A DNA stretch of 64,000 bases from Pseudomonadales bacterium (GTDB lineage: Bacteria; Pseudomonadota; Gammaproteobacteria; Pseudomonadales; Azotimanducaceae). The DNA lies in NCBI GenBank assembly GCA_017642855.1, contig JAEPOO010000002.1, positions 705,545 to 769,544 on the forward strand. Reading direction: 5' to 3'. Both the position numbers and the translations under genes were made by a program. Each line of letters starts with the position of its first letter. Within the stretch, counting starts at the first letter, position 1. This document shows, piece by piece, positions 34,112 to 42,199 of the stretch. The notes below the pieces were generated by a model. The model did not search any database and was not told the origin of the DNA. It worked only from the letters and a program-made list of their open reading frames with translations.

Positions 34112-35428
34112 ATGAGTGAAACGCAAGCAACAGTAACCAGCAATTACAGGACGCCGGAACAGGAACAAGCAGCAAAAGGTGCAAACACCCCCGATCCTTA
34201 TGACATGCCGCTTGAGGATATTAACCCGCTCAATGCGCACCTCTTTGGCGAAAATCGCTGGCGAGAGGTGTTCGAGCGGCTACGTGCGGAAGATCCTGTC
34301 CATTTCAATGAGATTGAAACAGCCGGGCGTTACTGGTCGATCACCAAGTACAAAGACATCAAAGCTGTGGACACAGATTGGGAGAGATTCTCTTCAGCCA
34401 ACGGCATTACGCTGGGGTTTCGGCTGGACCGTGAGATGCCTGATGGCATTTTTGCGGGTAGCGAGAGTCCGTTTATCGCCCAAGATCCACCAACCCATGA
34501 TGACCAGCGCAAGACAGTGACGGGAGTTGTCGCGCCAGGCAACCTTGCCAAGCTTGAGCCATTGATTCGCGAGCGCACCTGTACAGTGTTGGATTCCCTG
34601 CCGGAGAACGAAGCGTTTGATTGGGTCGACACAGTCTCTATCGAATTGACGACCTTGATGCTGGCCACGTTGTTCGACTTTCCAGCGGAAGATCGACGAA
34701 AACTGACCCGCTGGTCGGATGTGGTTTTCGCGATTCCCGAACCCGGCGGCATTGTTGAAACACAGGAAGAAAAGCGCGACGAATTTATCGATTGTGTGAC
34801 TTACTTTGCGAAACTGTGGGAAGAACGCAAAACGAAACCCGGCGATGACCTGGTGTCTATGCTGGTCCATGGTGAAGCAACGAGAGACATGCAGCCTATG
34901 GAGCATCTGGGTAATCTGCTGCTCCTCATTGTTGGTGGTAATGACACGACTCGGAACACGATGTCGGGCAGCATTTATGCGCTTAACAAGTTCCCGCAAG
35001 AGTACGACAAGCTCATTGCAAATCCTGAGCTCATTCCCAAGATGGTGGCAGAAGTCATTCGCTGGCAAACACCACTTTCATACATGCGTCGAACTGCGAC
35101 ACAGGATGTTGAGCTGGGCGGCAAACAGATCAAGAAAGATGATCAGCTCTTGATGTGGTATGTCTCAGGCAACCGGGATGAAGATGTTTTCGAAAACGCG
35201 AACGATCTGATTATTGATCGACCTAATTCTCGTAACCACCTCGCTTTCGGCTTTGGCATTCACCGGTGTATGGGTAATCGTCTTGCAGAACTGCAGTTGA
35301 GAATTCTCTGGGAAGAAATCCTCACGCGATTCGACAAAATAGAAGTGCTTGCGGAGCCTGAACGTACTTTTTCTTCGTTCGTGAAAGGTTACACCGATCT
35401 GCCTGTTAAGGTCAGACGCAAAGCTTAA
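34112..35428 (+). CDS. Cytochrome P450, CYP153-like (copy 1)
   Basis: 438 residues, soluble class I bacterial P450. The I-helix oxygen-binding segment is LLIVGGNDTTRNTMSGSIYA, the ExxR is in EVIRWQTPLSYMRR, and the haem ligand Cys386 is in FGFGIHRCMGNRLAELQ. The SSFVKGYTDLPVKV end and overall pattern resemble CYP153 alkane/terminal hydroxylases. This subfamily is my assignment from motif likeness. Ferredoxin and ferredoxin reductase partners are not in the window. It likely hydroxylates a hydrocarbon or terpenoid before oxidation by the SDRs. It is a paralogue of 46822-48075. Its stop overlaps the converging SDR gene by 4 bp. Confidence 0.92.
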   Translation: MSETQATVTSNYRTPEQEQAAKGANTPDPYDMPLEDINPLNAHLFGENRWREVFERLRAEDPVHFNEIETAGRYWSITKYKDIKAVDTDWERFSSANGITLGFRLDREMPDGIFAGSESPFIAQDPPTHDDQRKTVTGVVAPGNLAKLEPLIRERTCTVLDSLPENEAFDWVDTVSIELTTLMLATLFDFPAEDRRKLTRWSDVVFAIPEPGGIVETQEEKRDEFIDCVTYFAKLWEERKTKPGDDLVSMLVHGEATRDMQPMEHLGNLLLLIVGGNDTTRNTMSGSIYALNKFPQEYDKLIANPELIPKMVAEVIRWQTPLSYMRRTATQDVELGGKQIKKDDQLLMWYVSGNRDEDVFENANDLIIDRPNSRNHLAFGFGIHRCMGNRLAELQLRILWEEILTRFDKIEVLAEPERTFSSFVKGYTDLPVKVRRKA

Positions 35429-36210
35429 AGCGCGGTTCCGCCATCCACGGGCATGATGGCGCCGGTGACACCGGCGCCCATGTCTGACACCAGGTAAAGG
35501 GCAAGTCCCGATACCTCTTCGACAGTATTTAGCCTTTTGATTGCGGCTTCCTGCGCATAGTTATCTTTGAATTGCTCATAGGTGAGCCCCATGGATTCTG
35601 CCGCCACAGGGCCTGTCTCTATCATCAGGTCTGTTTCGACAGCGCCAGGACTGATGGCGTTTGAAGTAATGCCCATCTCACCATATTCAAATGCGACCGC
35701 TTTGGTGAATCCGTTCATTGCATGTTTGAACGTAATGTAGTGTGAAGCGGTCGCCTTGTTGGCTTGTCTCCCTTCCACGGACGAGATGTTAATGATTCGC
35801 CCCCAATTTCTTTTGCGCATGTCTTTTAGAGCGGCGCGGGTTGCCCAGAAGCAGGAGTGAAGAATCCAGGCTGCAGCTTCCTGCCAGGCATCATCTGACA
35901 GATCCTCGATCAGCGCGAATCCCGATGATCCACCTGCGTTATTCACAAGAATGTCGATCTGGCCAAATCGTTCGATGGTCTGTGCAACAAAAGCTTCGAC
36001 ATCCTGTTGATGCTTAACGTCGCCAGAAAAGAATGCAGTTCTTTCTGGGGCACCCATTTCGTTCAGCGCTGCCTCACCTTTCTCGGCGCTGCGGCCGTTC
36101 AGTGATATCGACGCGCCCGCGGAAAGAAACGCTTCAGCAATACCTCTGCCAATACCCCGAGTGCCTCCAGTGATGGCAGCGACCTTGCCGTTCAGATCAA
36201 TGTTGTTCAT
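35425..36210 (-). CDS. SDR family oxidoreductase
   Basis: 261 residues, classical SDR: TGGTRGIG cofactor loop, DILVNNAGG, catalytic Ser in INISSVEG and Tyr/Lys in HYITFK, and a C-terminal GVTGAIMPVDGGT. The NGRSAEKGE stretch after beta-2 has an Arg, suggesting NADP preference. It is likely an alcohol/ketoacyl dehydrogenase acting in the oxidation of the P450 product. It is convergent with the P450 gene and divergent from the kinase-like gene 29 bp away. Confidence 0.9.
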   Translation of the reverse strand: MNNIDLNGKVAAITGGTRGIGRGIAEAFLSAGASISLNGRSAEKGEAALNEMGAPERTAFFSGDVKHQQDVEAFVAQTIERFGQIDILVNNAGGSSGFALIEDLSDDAWQEAAAWILHSCFWATRAALKDMRKRNWGRIINISSVEGRQANKATASHYITFKHAMNGFTKAVAFEYGEMGITSNAISPGAVETDLMIETGPVAAESMGLTYEQFKDNYAQEAAIKRLNTVEEVSGLALYLVSDMGAGVTGAIMPVDGGTAL

Positions 36211-36239
36211 GCTTTTCAGTATAGTCAGGAGGATCTGAT

Positions 36240-37325
36240 TTGAACATTCCAGAACTACCGGCAGGTTTTACGCCCGCTTACCTCACCGAAATTCTTCGGG
36301 AAGATGGGATTCTGTCTGCGTCCGGCGCTGTTACCGACGTGGGTTATGAAATGGTGGGCGACGGTACCGGCATGAGTTCTGAGCTGGCACGGCTTCGTTT
36401 GACCTATGAAGGTGATCGGGGCCTGGCGCCTGATACCGTTGTCTCGAAATTCCTGCCAAACAACGAAACCAATCGAGCCAGTGCGCTGGCATTCCATTTA
36501 CCAGAGCGAGAAGTTCGTTACTGCGCAGAGCTGGCTCCTTTGACCGCTGCGGTCACGCCCAAGACCTTCTGCTGTCATTTCGACGGTGAGGCTTTTCTGA
36601 TCGTGATGGAAGACCTGGCGGACTACAAAGTAGGCAGCCAGGTGGAAGGTGCAACACTCAGGCAAACAGAGCTCGCCATGGATGAATTGGCGAAGCTGCA
36701 CAGCGTTTTCTGGAACAAGGTGGCTGATCTGGATTGGGTGCCCGGTATTGCAAACAGTTATCACGCTGAAGCACTGGGCGGGGGCGCTGTTATTGGCTGG
36801 CCGAGTATGGAAGAAAGATTCGAGGTATCAGACTATGTGTGTCGACACAGGGATCGCTTCCTCCCTGTGATTGCCGCTCTGCAGGCCGAGCGAATGCGAG
36901 CGCCGATGACCCTGGTGCATGGTGACTTCCGTATGGAAAACGTGTTCTACGGGCATGGACCTGGACAACATGAAATTATTGTTTTTGATTGGCAGGGTCC
37001 ACTGAAGGCGAGGGGTATGTTTGATGTCTCGCTGTTCCTTGGTCAAAGCACAAAGACTGAGGTTCGCCGTGATCATGAGTATGCCCTTCTGGAACGTTAT
37101 TTAGAGGGTCTGAAAAGCGGTGGTGTGAACGATGTTGGTTGGGACTTTATCTGGGAAGACTACCAGCGATGTATGCTTTACAACTGGGTCTACACCTCGG
37201 TTGTTGCTGGAACCCTTGATGTCAGCAGCGACGTCGCCCGAGCCTGGATGACCAAAATGATTGAGCGTCATGCCGCTGCCAGTGAAGATCTGGATGTCTT
37301 TCGGTTTCTGCCTGATTATGAATAG
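36240..37325 (+). CDS. APH/ecdysteroid-kinase-like phosphotransferase (copy 2)
   Basis: 361 residues, paralogous in fold to the protein at 2369-3451. The catalytic loop is TLVHGDFRMENVFYG and the metal site is IIVFDWQGPLKARGMFDVSL. It starts with TTG 7 nt after a perfect AGGAGG Shine-Dalgarno (36227-36232), which fixes the start. The substrate is probably a small hydroxy metabolite. By analogy with the APH-ACAD fusion ACAD10/11, phosphorylation of a hydroxyacyl-CoA is possible, and acyl-CoA genes surround it. This role is inference. Confidence 0.83.
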   Translation: MNIPELPAGFTPAYLTEILREDGILSASGAVTDVGYEMVGDGTGMSSELARLRLTYEGDRGLAPDTVVSKFLPNNETNRASALAFHLPEREVRYCAELAPLTAAVTPKTFCCHFDGEAFLIVMEDLADYKVGSQVEGATLRQTELAMDELAKLHSVFWNKVADLDWVPGIANSYHAEALGGGAVIGWPSMEERFEVSDYVCRHRDRFLPVIAALQAERMRAPMTLVHGDFRMENVFYGHGPGQHEIIVFDWQGPLKARGMFDVSLFLGQSTKTEVRRDHEYALLERYLEGLKSGGVNDVGWDFIWEDYQRCMLYNWVYTSVVAGTLDVSSDVARAWMTKMIERHAAASEDLDVFRFLPDYE

Positions 37326-37578
37326 TCATTGAAGGCATGGAACTTCGCCAGCGCGCTCCTACTTGCTCTCCCATCGAAGTAAAGGGATGGAGAAGTTTGA
37401 CGTAATTCATCTTTCGGCCATCAGCCGGTGACGTCGAGATGCCCATGAAAACTGGTTTTATGAAGCGTATGACCCTGGCCGATGGTGGCTCCGGCGCAAT
37501 CGATCTTTACTTCCCCTGAATCTTAAAGACAGGTAGTGTATTCAGCTGGCAGGCGCCGGGGGAGGTCTGACGACACCT
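37326..37578. other. Intergenic region
   Basis: 253 bp with no supported gene. A 26-codon frame (ATG 37439 to TGA 37519) has no family resemblance and no ribosome-binding site. GGGGGAGG at 37557-37564 probably serves the downstream transporter. Confidence 0.4.
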
Positions 37579-39033
37579 GTGACATCTCAACTAACGCTCA
37601 ATACCAAGTTTGCCTATGGTATTGGTCAACTCGCCGAGGGGCTGAAGAACTCCGCACTCGGTACCTTCGTACTCTTTTATTACAACCAGGTTTTGGGGTT
37701 ACCCGGCACCTTGGCTGGCCTTGCCCTGGCGATAGCACTTTTTTTCGATGCATTTACCGATCCGTTCGCAGGATCGATATCCGACAACTGGCGATCAAAA
37801 ATGGGACGCCGGCATCCTTTCATGTATGCGTCGGCAGTTCCGCTGGGTATCTGTTTTTATCTGCTGTTTTCTCCACCCGAGGGTTTATCTGAGTTCAATC
37901 TCTTTCTTTGGCTCACGGTCACCATTCTACTGACGCGGCTGGCAATGACGCTTTATCATGTGCCGCACATCGCACTGGGCGCCGAGCTGTCAACGGACTA
38001 CGAAGAAAGGTCCCAGATTGTTTCCTTTCGGTATGTCTTCGGTTTTGTCGGATATTTCATTTCCTACTTTCTGGGGTTTGCCTGGTTCTTCAGAGACACC
38101 GAAGAGTTTCCCAACGGTCAATTTAATCTGGCTGCCTATGAACCCTATGCGGTGGCACTCGCCATCCTGATGGTGATTACCATTGTCTGGTCCGGTGTCG
38201 GTACACATCACAGAATTCCTTATCTGCCTGTCGCGACGGGAGGGCATGAAAAGCTTTCTTTTCTGGGTGTCGTGAAACGGATGCTCAGCGAAATCTGGGG
38301 CGCACTAAACAACCGATCTTTCATGTGGCTGTTTGCCGGTGCGCTGATCATTTTCATCATGGTGGGTATCGACGGTGCGCTGAATCTTTATATGTTCGAG
38401 TACTTCTGGGAATTGGATTCCCAGGAAAAGCTCTATGTGCTTCTGATATACCCGGTCGGCATTATCCTTGGCTCCATGGTGTCGCCCATCTCGCATCGGT
38501 ATATCAACAAACGTACCGGGGTCATCATTGGCGCCGCAGGCTGGGCATCCGTTCAGATCATTCCGATTCTTCTAAGATTCTTTGGTTGGTTTCCGGAAAA
38601 TGGTACCGATGAACTGGTGTTTACTCTCGTGACACTCAAGGTGATCCAGGGGTTTCTTGCCGCGCAGTCATTGGTGAGCTTCAACTCCATGTTGGCAGAC
38701 ATCGCAGACGAACATGAGTTAAAAACGGGAAAACGCCAGGAGGGCATTTTCTTTGCGGCAGCTTCGTTTGCCACAAAGACCACATCGGGAATCGGTTCTT
38801 TTATTGCCGGTGTCGGGCTTGACCTGATTGATTGGCCCAGAGGCGCGCACATCCAGAGTGCAGCCGATATCCCGGTTGAAACACTGGGCTGGTTGGGCCT
38901 GATCTACGGACCGATTGTTGCCGGTTGTGCGGTGTTTAATGTGCTTTTTAACCTGCAGTGCAAGATGACCCGCAAAGATCATGAGCGGATTGTGAAAGAG
39001 CTCGATGTAGTGCGAGTCGCAAGAACCACCTGA
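37579..39033 (+). CDS. GPH-type MFS transporter (glycoside-pentoside-hexuronide:cation symporter-like), copy 1
   Basis: 484 residues, 12 predicted helices. It carries the GPH signature in the first loops (ALFFDAFTDPFAGSISDNWR, KMGRRHPFMYASAVPLG) and a central LADIADEHELKTGKRQEGIF. GPH members import glycosides or other solutes with cations. In catabolic clusters like this one the substrate may be a terpenoid or steroid glycoside or acid (inference). It starts with GTG behind a GGGGGAGG. The BVMO gene follows after 13 bp, probably in one transcript. It is paralogous to 48117-49511, which likewise follows a P450. Confidence 0.88.
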   Translation: MTSQLTLNTKFAYGIGQLAEGLKNSALGTFVLFYYNQVLGLPGTLAGLALAIALFFDAFTDPFAGSISDNWRSKMGRRHPFMYASAVPLGICFYLLFSPPEGLSEFNLFLWLTVTILLTRLAMTLYHVPHIALGAELSTDYEERSQIVSFRYVFGFVGYFISYFLGFAWFFRDTEEFPNGQFNLAAYEPYAVALAILMVITIVWSGVGTHHRIPYLPVATGGHEKLSFLGVVKRMLSEIWGALNNRSFMWLFAGALIIFIMVGIDGALNLYMFEYFWELDSQEKLYVLLIYPVGIILGSMVSPISHRYINKRTGVIIGAAGWASVQIIPILLRFFGWFPENGTDELVFTLVTLKVIQGFLAAQSLVSFNSMLADIADEHELKTGKRQEGIFFAAASFATKTTSGIGSFIAGVGLDLIDWPRGAHIQSAADIPVETLGWLGLIYGPIVAGCAVFNVLFNLQCKMTRKDHERIVKELDVVRVARTT

Positions 39034-39046
39034 ACAGGACACGTTA

Positions 39047-40891
39047 ATGACTAGGATTGAAGACATTCTTTCACCGGACTCACTTGGCTTTGACCCCCAG
39101 CAGTTAACAGAACGATATCGATTGGAGCGAGAGCGGCGGGTGCGCACTGATGCGGAGGCCCAGTTCCTGGAAGTCTCCAATGAATCGGCCTTTGCGAATA
39201 AGTACCTGGCGGAAGATCCTTACTCTGAGACTGTGCAGCGCGACCCGATCAAAGATGAAAGTGAAGTCATCATCGTAGGCGGTGGCTGGGTTGGCATGAT
39301 GACGGCGGCTCGCCTGACTGAAGCCGGTATTGATAACGTGCGTATCGTTGAGAGCGCCGCAGATTTTGGTGGAACCTGGTACTGGAATCGCTATCCCGGT
39401 GCACAATGTGATATCGAATCCTACAGCTATCTTCCTTTGCTGGAGGAAACCGGTTACATCCCGAAACTCCGCTACTCCTATGCGCCTGAAATCTATGAAC
39501 ATGCGCAAAGAATCGGTCACCACTTCGACCTCTATAAAAATGCGGTCTTTCAGACCTGGGTAACTGAAGCACGCTGGCTCGAAGAAGAAGACAGGTGGTT
39601 GGTTAAGACAAATCGCGGGGATGAGATGAGAACGCGATATGTTTGCCTTGGCACCGGTCCTGCAAATCGACCCAGGCTGCCAGGCATTCCAGGCGTTGAG
39701 TCATTCAAAGGTCATTCGTTTCATACGTGTCGATGGGATTACGATTACACCGGTGGAGGACCAGAAGGTGGATTGGAGAAGCTGTCAGACAAAAAAGTCG
39801 CCATCATTGGAACCGGTGCAACAGCCGTTCAGTGTGTTCCATTTCTTGGGGCGAGTGCCAAACAGCTCTACGTTTTTCAGAGGACACCATCGTCGGTAGA
39901 CGCTCGAAACAATCGGGAGACAGATGCGCAGTGGGCAGCAAGCCTTGAACCAGGCTGGCAGGCGGAACGGCAGAAGCGTTTCGGCGAAGCGATTCTGGGC
40001 TTGGCCATGTACCCTGAATTCAAAGACGATGGCTGGACTCGCCTGACTCAAAATCTGCAGGCGATGTTGGCCAAGGCTGAAGGGCTGCCGATGGACCAGA
40101 TGGGTGACGTGGTTCAACTGGCAGACTTTCAGACGATGGAAAGCATTCGCTCGCGCGTTGATGAAGCTATCGAGAACCCTGAAGTCGCGGATAAGCTCAA
40201 AGCCTTTTACAACCAGTTCTGCAAAAGACCCACGTTCAACGATGAATTCCTGGCAACATTCAACCGGCCCAACGTCGAGTTGGTGGATGTGAGCGACAGC
40301 AAAGGGGTAGAGCAGATCACCGAAAAGGGTATAGTGGCTAACGGCGTTGAATATGAGGTTGACTGCATCATTTACGCCAGTGGATTCGAAATCACCAGCA
40401 GCTACCAGAGACGTATGGGCATACCAATCTTTGGTGTGGACGGTGAAAGTATCTACGATCATTGGGACGAGGGCATGCGAACCATGCATGGTCTGATGAC
40501 ACGAGGATTCCCTAATCTCTTCCTGGCCGGCGGGCTATTTGTGTTTCAGTTGGGCGCGAACTACTGCTATGGCGTAGACGTGCAGGCGAAGCAGGTGGCT
40601 TATGCCATCAGCGCACTTAACGAGCGCGGCGTGCTGTCCGCGAATGTCTCCGAAGCAGCCGAACAACGCTGGATTGACGATCAATTGAGTGATGAATCTT
40701 CTGGAGCTCAGCTCGTGCTTGGCGGGTCATCGGAAAACTGCACGCCTGGTTACTATAACCAGGAAGGCACAGCAAAAAGATACCGGGATGTCAGACTGGA
40801 ATCCTACGGCAAGGGTCTTGGTGCCTATCGCAGGGTGCTGGACCAGTGGCGTGAGGATGGCCAGCTTGATGGCCTCGAGCTGAAGACCTGA
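39047..40891 (+). CDS. Baeyer-Villiger-type flavin monooxygenase
   Basis: 614 residues. The first FAD-binding loop is VIIVGGGWVGMMTAARL, and the second Rossmann loop for NADPH is VAIIGTGATAVQCVP. The BVMO fingerprint F-x-G-x-x-x-H-x-x-x-W is present in FKGHSFHTCRWD. GGTWYWNRYPGAQCDIESYS is also diagnostic. It has the longer N-terminal region (about 75 residues before the FAD motif) seen in cyclopentadecanone/steroid-type BVMOs. It converts ketones to esters or lactones, fitting ring or side-chain opening of a P450/SDR-derived ketone. The substrate is unknown. Confidence 0.9.
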   Translation: MTRIEDILSPDSLGFDPQQLTERYRLERERRVRTDAEAQFLEVSNESAFANKYLAEDPYSETVQRDPIKDESEVIIVGGGWVGMMTAARLTEAGIDNVRIVESAADFGGTWYWNRYPGAQCDIESYSYLPLLEETGYIPKLRYSYAPEIYEHAQRIGHHFDLYKNAVFQTWVTEARWLEEEDRWLVKTNRGDEMRTRYVCLGTGPANRPRLPGIPGVESFKGHSFHTCRWDYDYTGGGPEGGLEKLSDKKVAIIGTGATAVQCVPFLGASAKQLYVFQRTPSSVDARNNRETDAQWAASLEPGWQAERQKRFGEAILGLAMYPEFKDDGWTRLTQNLQAMLAKAEGLPMDQMGDVVQLADFQTMESIRSRVDEAIENPEVADKLKAFYNQFCKRPTFNDEFLATFNRPNVELVDVSDSKGVEQITEKGIVANGVEYEVDCIIYASGFEITSSYQRRMGIPIFGVDGESIYDHWDEGMRTMHGLMTRGFPNLFLAGGLFVFQLGANYCYGVDVQAKQVAYAISALNERGVLSANVSEAAEQRWIDDQLSDESSGAQLVLGGSSENCTPGYYNQEGTAKRYRDVRLESYGKGLGAYRRVLDQWREDGQLDGLELKT

Positions 40892-40894
40892 CGA

Positions 40895-40911
40895 CTTCGG
40901 ATTAACCGAAG
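40895..40911. terminator. Possible bidirectional hairpin terminator
   Basis: CTTCGG and CCGAAG pair around an ATTAA loop between the converging BVMO and DUF1501 genes, overlapping the last codons of the latter. No U-tract follows on either strand, so function as an intrinsic terminator is doubtful. Confidence 0.3.
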
Positions 40912-42194
40912 AAGTCGAAGTCTTCTGTCGAATTAAACTGGAAGTTCTGATCGACCGAGGTGTTCTCAAGACCGAGGTGTCGTCTCAGCGCTTTGTGAAC
41001 GTGTTTCGGATAGATGATGGTGCCGTTGGCATCATCTCTCGCCAGCGTACCTGGGTTGATCTCATAGGCATTCTGTCCTTCATCGGTTTCTCCGATCACC
41101 CGATTACCCCAGGACGGCGATGATTCCATGATTATCGCAGAACCAATAGGCCAATGATCTTTGCCATCATCCGCGTTGTAGTGAGGTGTTCGTGAAAAGT
41201 CTGAAGCGATAACCACAGTCAGGCGGTCTGCCAGGTTGTAGTCAGCGGCCAATGTCCACAGCATGTCGATCGCATTGTTCTGATAGGTAAACAAGGGCTC
41301 GTGCAATGTGTCGTGGTCGGTATGTGTGTCATAACCACTCGTGAATAGATCTGCGGCACTGGCAACGCCAGCGTCGAACGCTGACATGGTCAGTTGAATC
41401 TGACGTCTAAGGTCGCTCGAGACTTCGGTGTTTACCTCTTCCCAGTCGTAGTATTCCTCAGGTGCTAGCAGGTAGTTTGAGAACTCTTCGAGGGAAGATC
41501 GATTTCGTAATGCAGAATCGTAAGCGGACAAATTGTCCATTTGTCTCGGCGTCATCCGTTCGCTGGCCAGCTTGCGGTCGATGCGGGCTTGTCGATAACT
41601 TCGGATTCGAGCGAGATCGCTTGCGGACCGCTTGGTGCCCTCGTTGCCCCAGTCGTTTGCAGCGGGATTCAGAAGTGCCTGCAGTGCGTAAACATCATCC
41701 AGGCGGCTGAATCGAATGAGGTTTCCGGTCTGGGCGAAGCCGCCAAAGTTGATGTAGGAAAGGGGTTGGTCTGCCGCGTTCTTTGCTGCAAACATGGCAG
41801 TCAGCGTTGGGTAGCCGACGGAGTTTCTGCCACTCCAGTTATGTAATACACCAGTGGTGTGTGAGTTGGTTTGCGCATCGATACCGTTGATGACCAGCAT
41901 GTTGTTGTAATACTTGCCAAAGAAATCGGCGTTATTGGCAAAGGGTGCGTAGGGGATATTGCCCGCCATTTGGATATCATTGCTGTCGGACCAGTTGGTG
42001 ATCGCCAGCTCACCTGGCTGATTGACCTTTGGATCGCAGTAACTCGACACGTCCCATCCGCCATCGATCTGAAGGGTGATGAGCAGTCGACCTGTGTAAC
42101 CGCCATCCACTGCGCCGTAGATTCTTGGTATCGGAGCGGTCAGCCCGGCTGCGCCCAGTAACATGGTGTTGATCAGGAATTCGCGCCTTTTCAT
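40902..42194 (-). CDS. DUF1501 family Tat-exported protein
   Basis: 430 residues. A twin-arginine signal (RREFL at residues 3-7, then an Ala/Leu-rich core and A-P-I-P) predicts folded export to the periplasm. The rest matches the DUF1501 sulfatase-like layout: LLITLQIDGGWDVSSYCDPK, SYINFGGFAQTGN and the metal-region TVVIASDFSRTPHYNADDGK. DUF1501 genes are usually paired with large secreted DUF1800- or cytochrome-domain proteins. Here the partner is the di-haem protein 5 bp upstream. The function of the pair is unknown. Confidence 0.88.
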   Translation of the reverse strand: MKRREFLINTMLLGAAGLTAPIPRIYGAVDGGYTGRLLITLQIDGGWDVSSYCDPKVNQPGELAITNWSDSNDIQMAGNIPYAPFANNADFFGKYYNNMLVINGIDAQTNSHTTGVLHNWSGRNSVGYPTLTAMFAAKNAADQPLSYINFGGFAQTGNLIRFSRLDDVYALQALLNPAANDWGNEGTKRSASDLARIRSYRQARIDRKLASERMTPRQMDNLSAYDSALRNRSSLEEFSNYLLAPEEYYDWEEVNTEVSSDLRRQIQLTMSAFDAGVASAADLFTSGYDTHTDHDTLHEPLFTYQNNAIDMLWTLAADYNLADRLTVVIASDFSRTPHYNADDGKDHWPIGSAIIMESSPSWGNRVIGETDEGQNAYEINPGTLARDDANGTIIYPKHVHKALRRHLGLENTSVDQNFQFNSTEDFDFFG

Positions 42195-42199
42195 GTGCT

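Noticed and set aside
37439..37519. 26-codon ORF before the GPH transporter
   Set aside because: No ribosome-binding site, no family resemblance, and too short to support.
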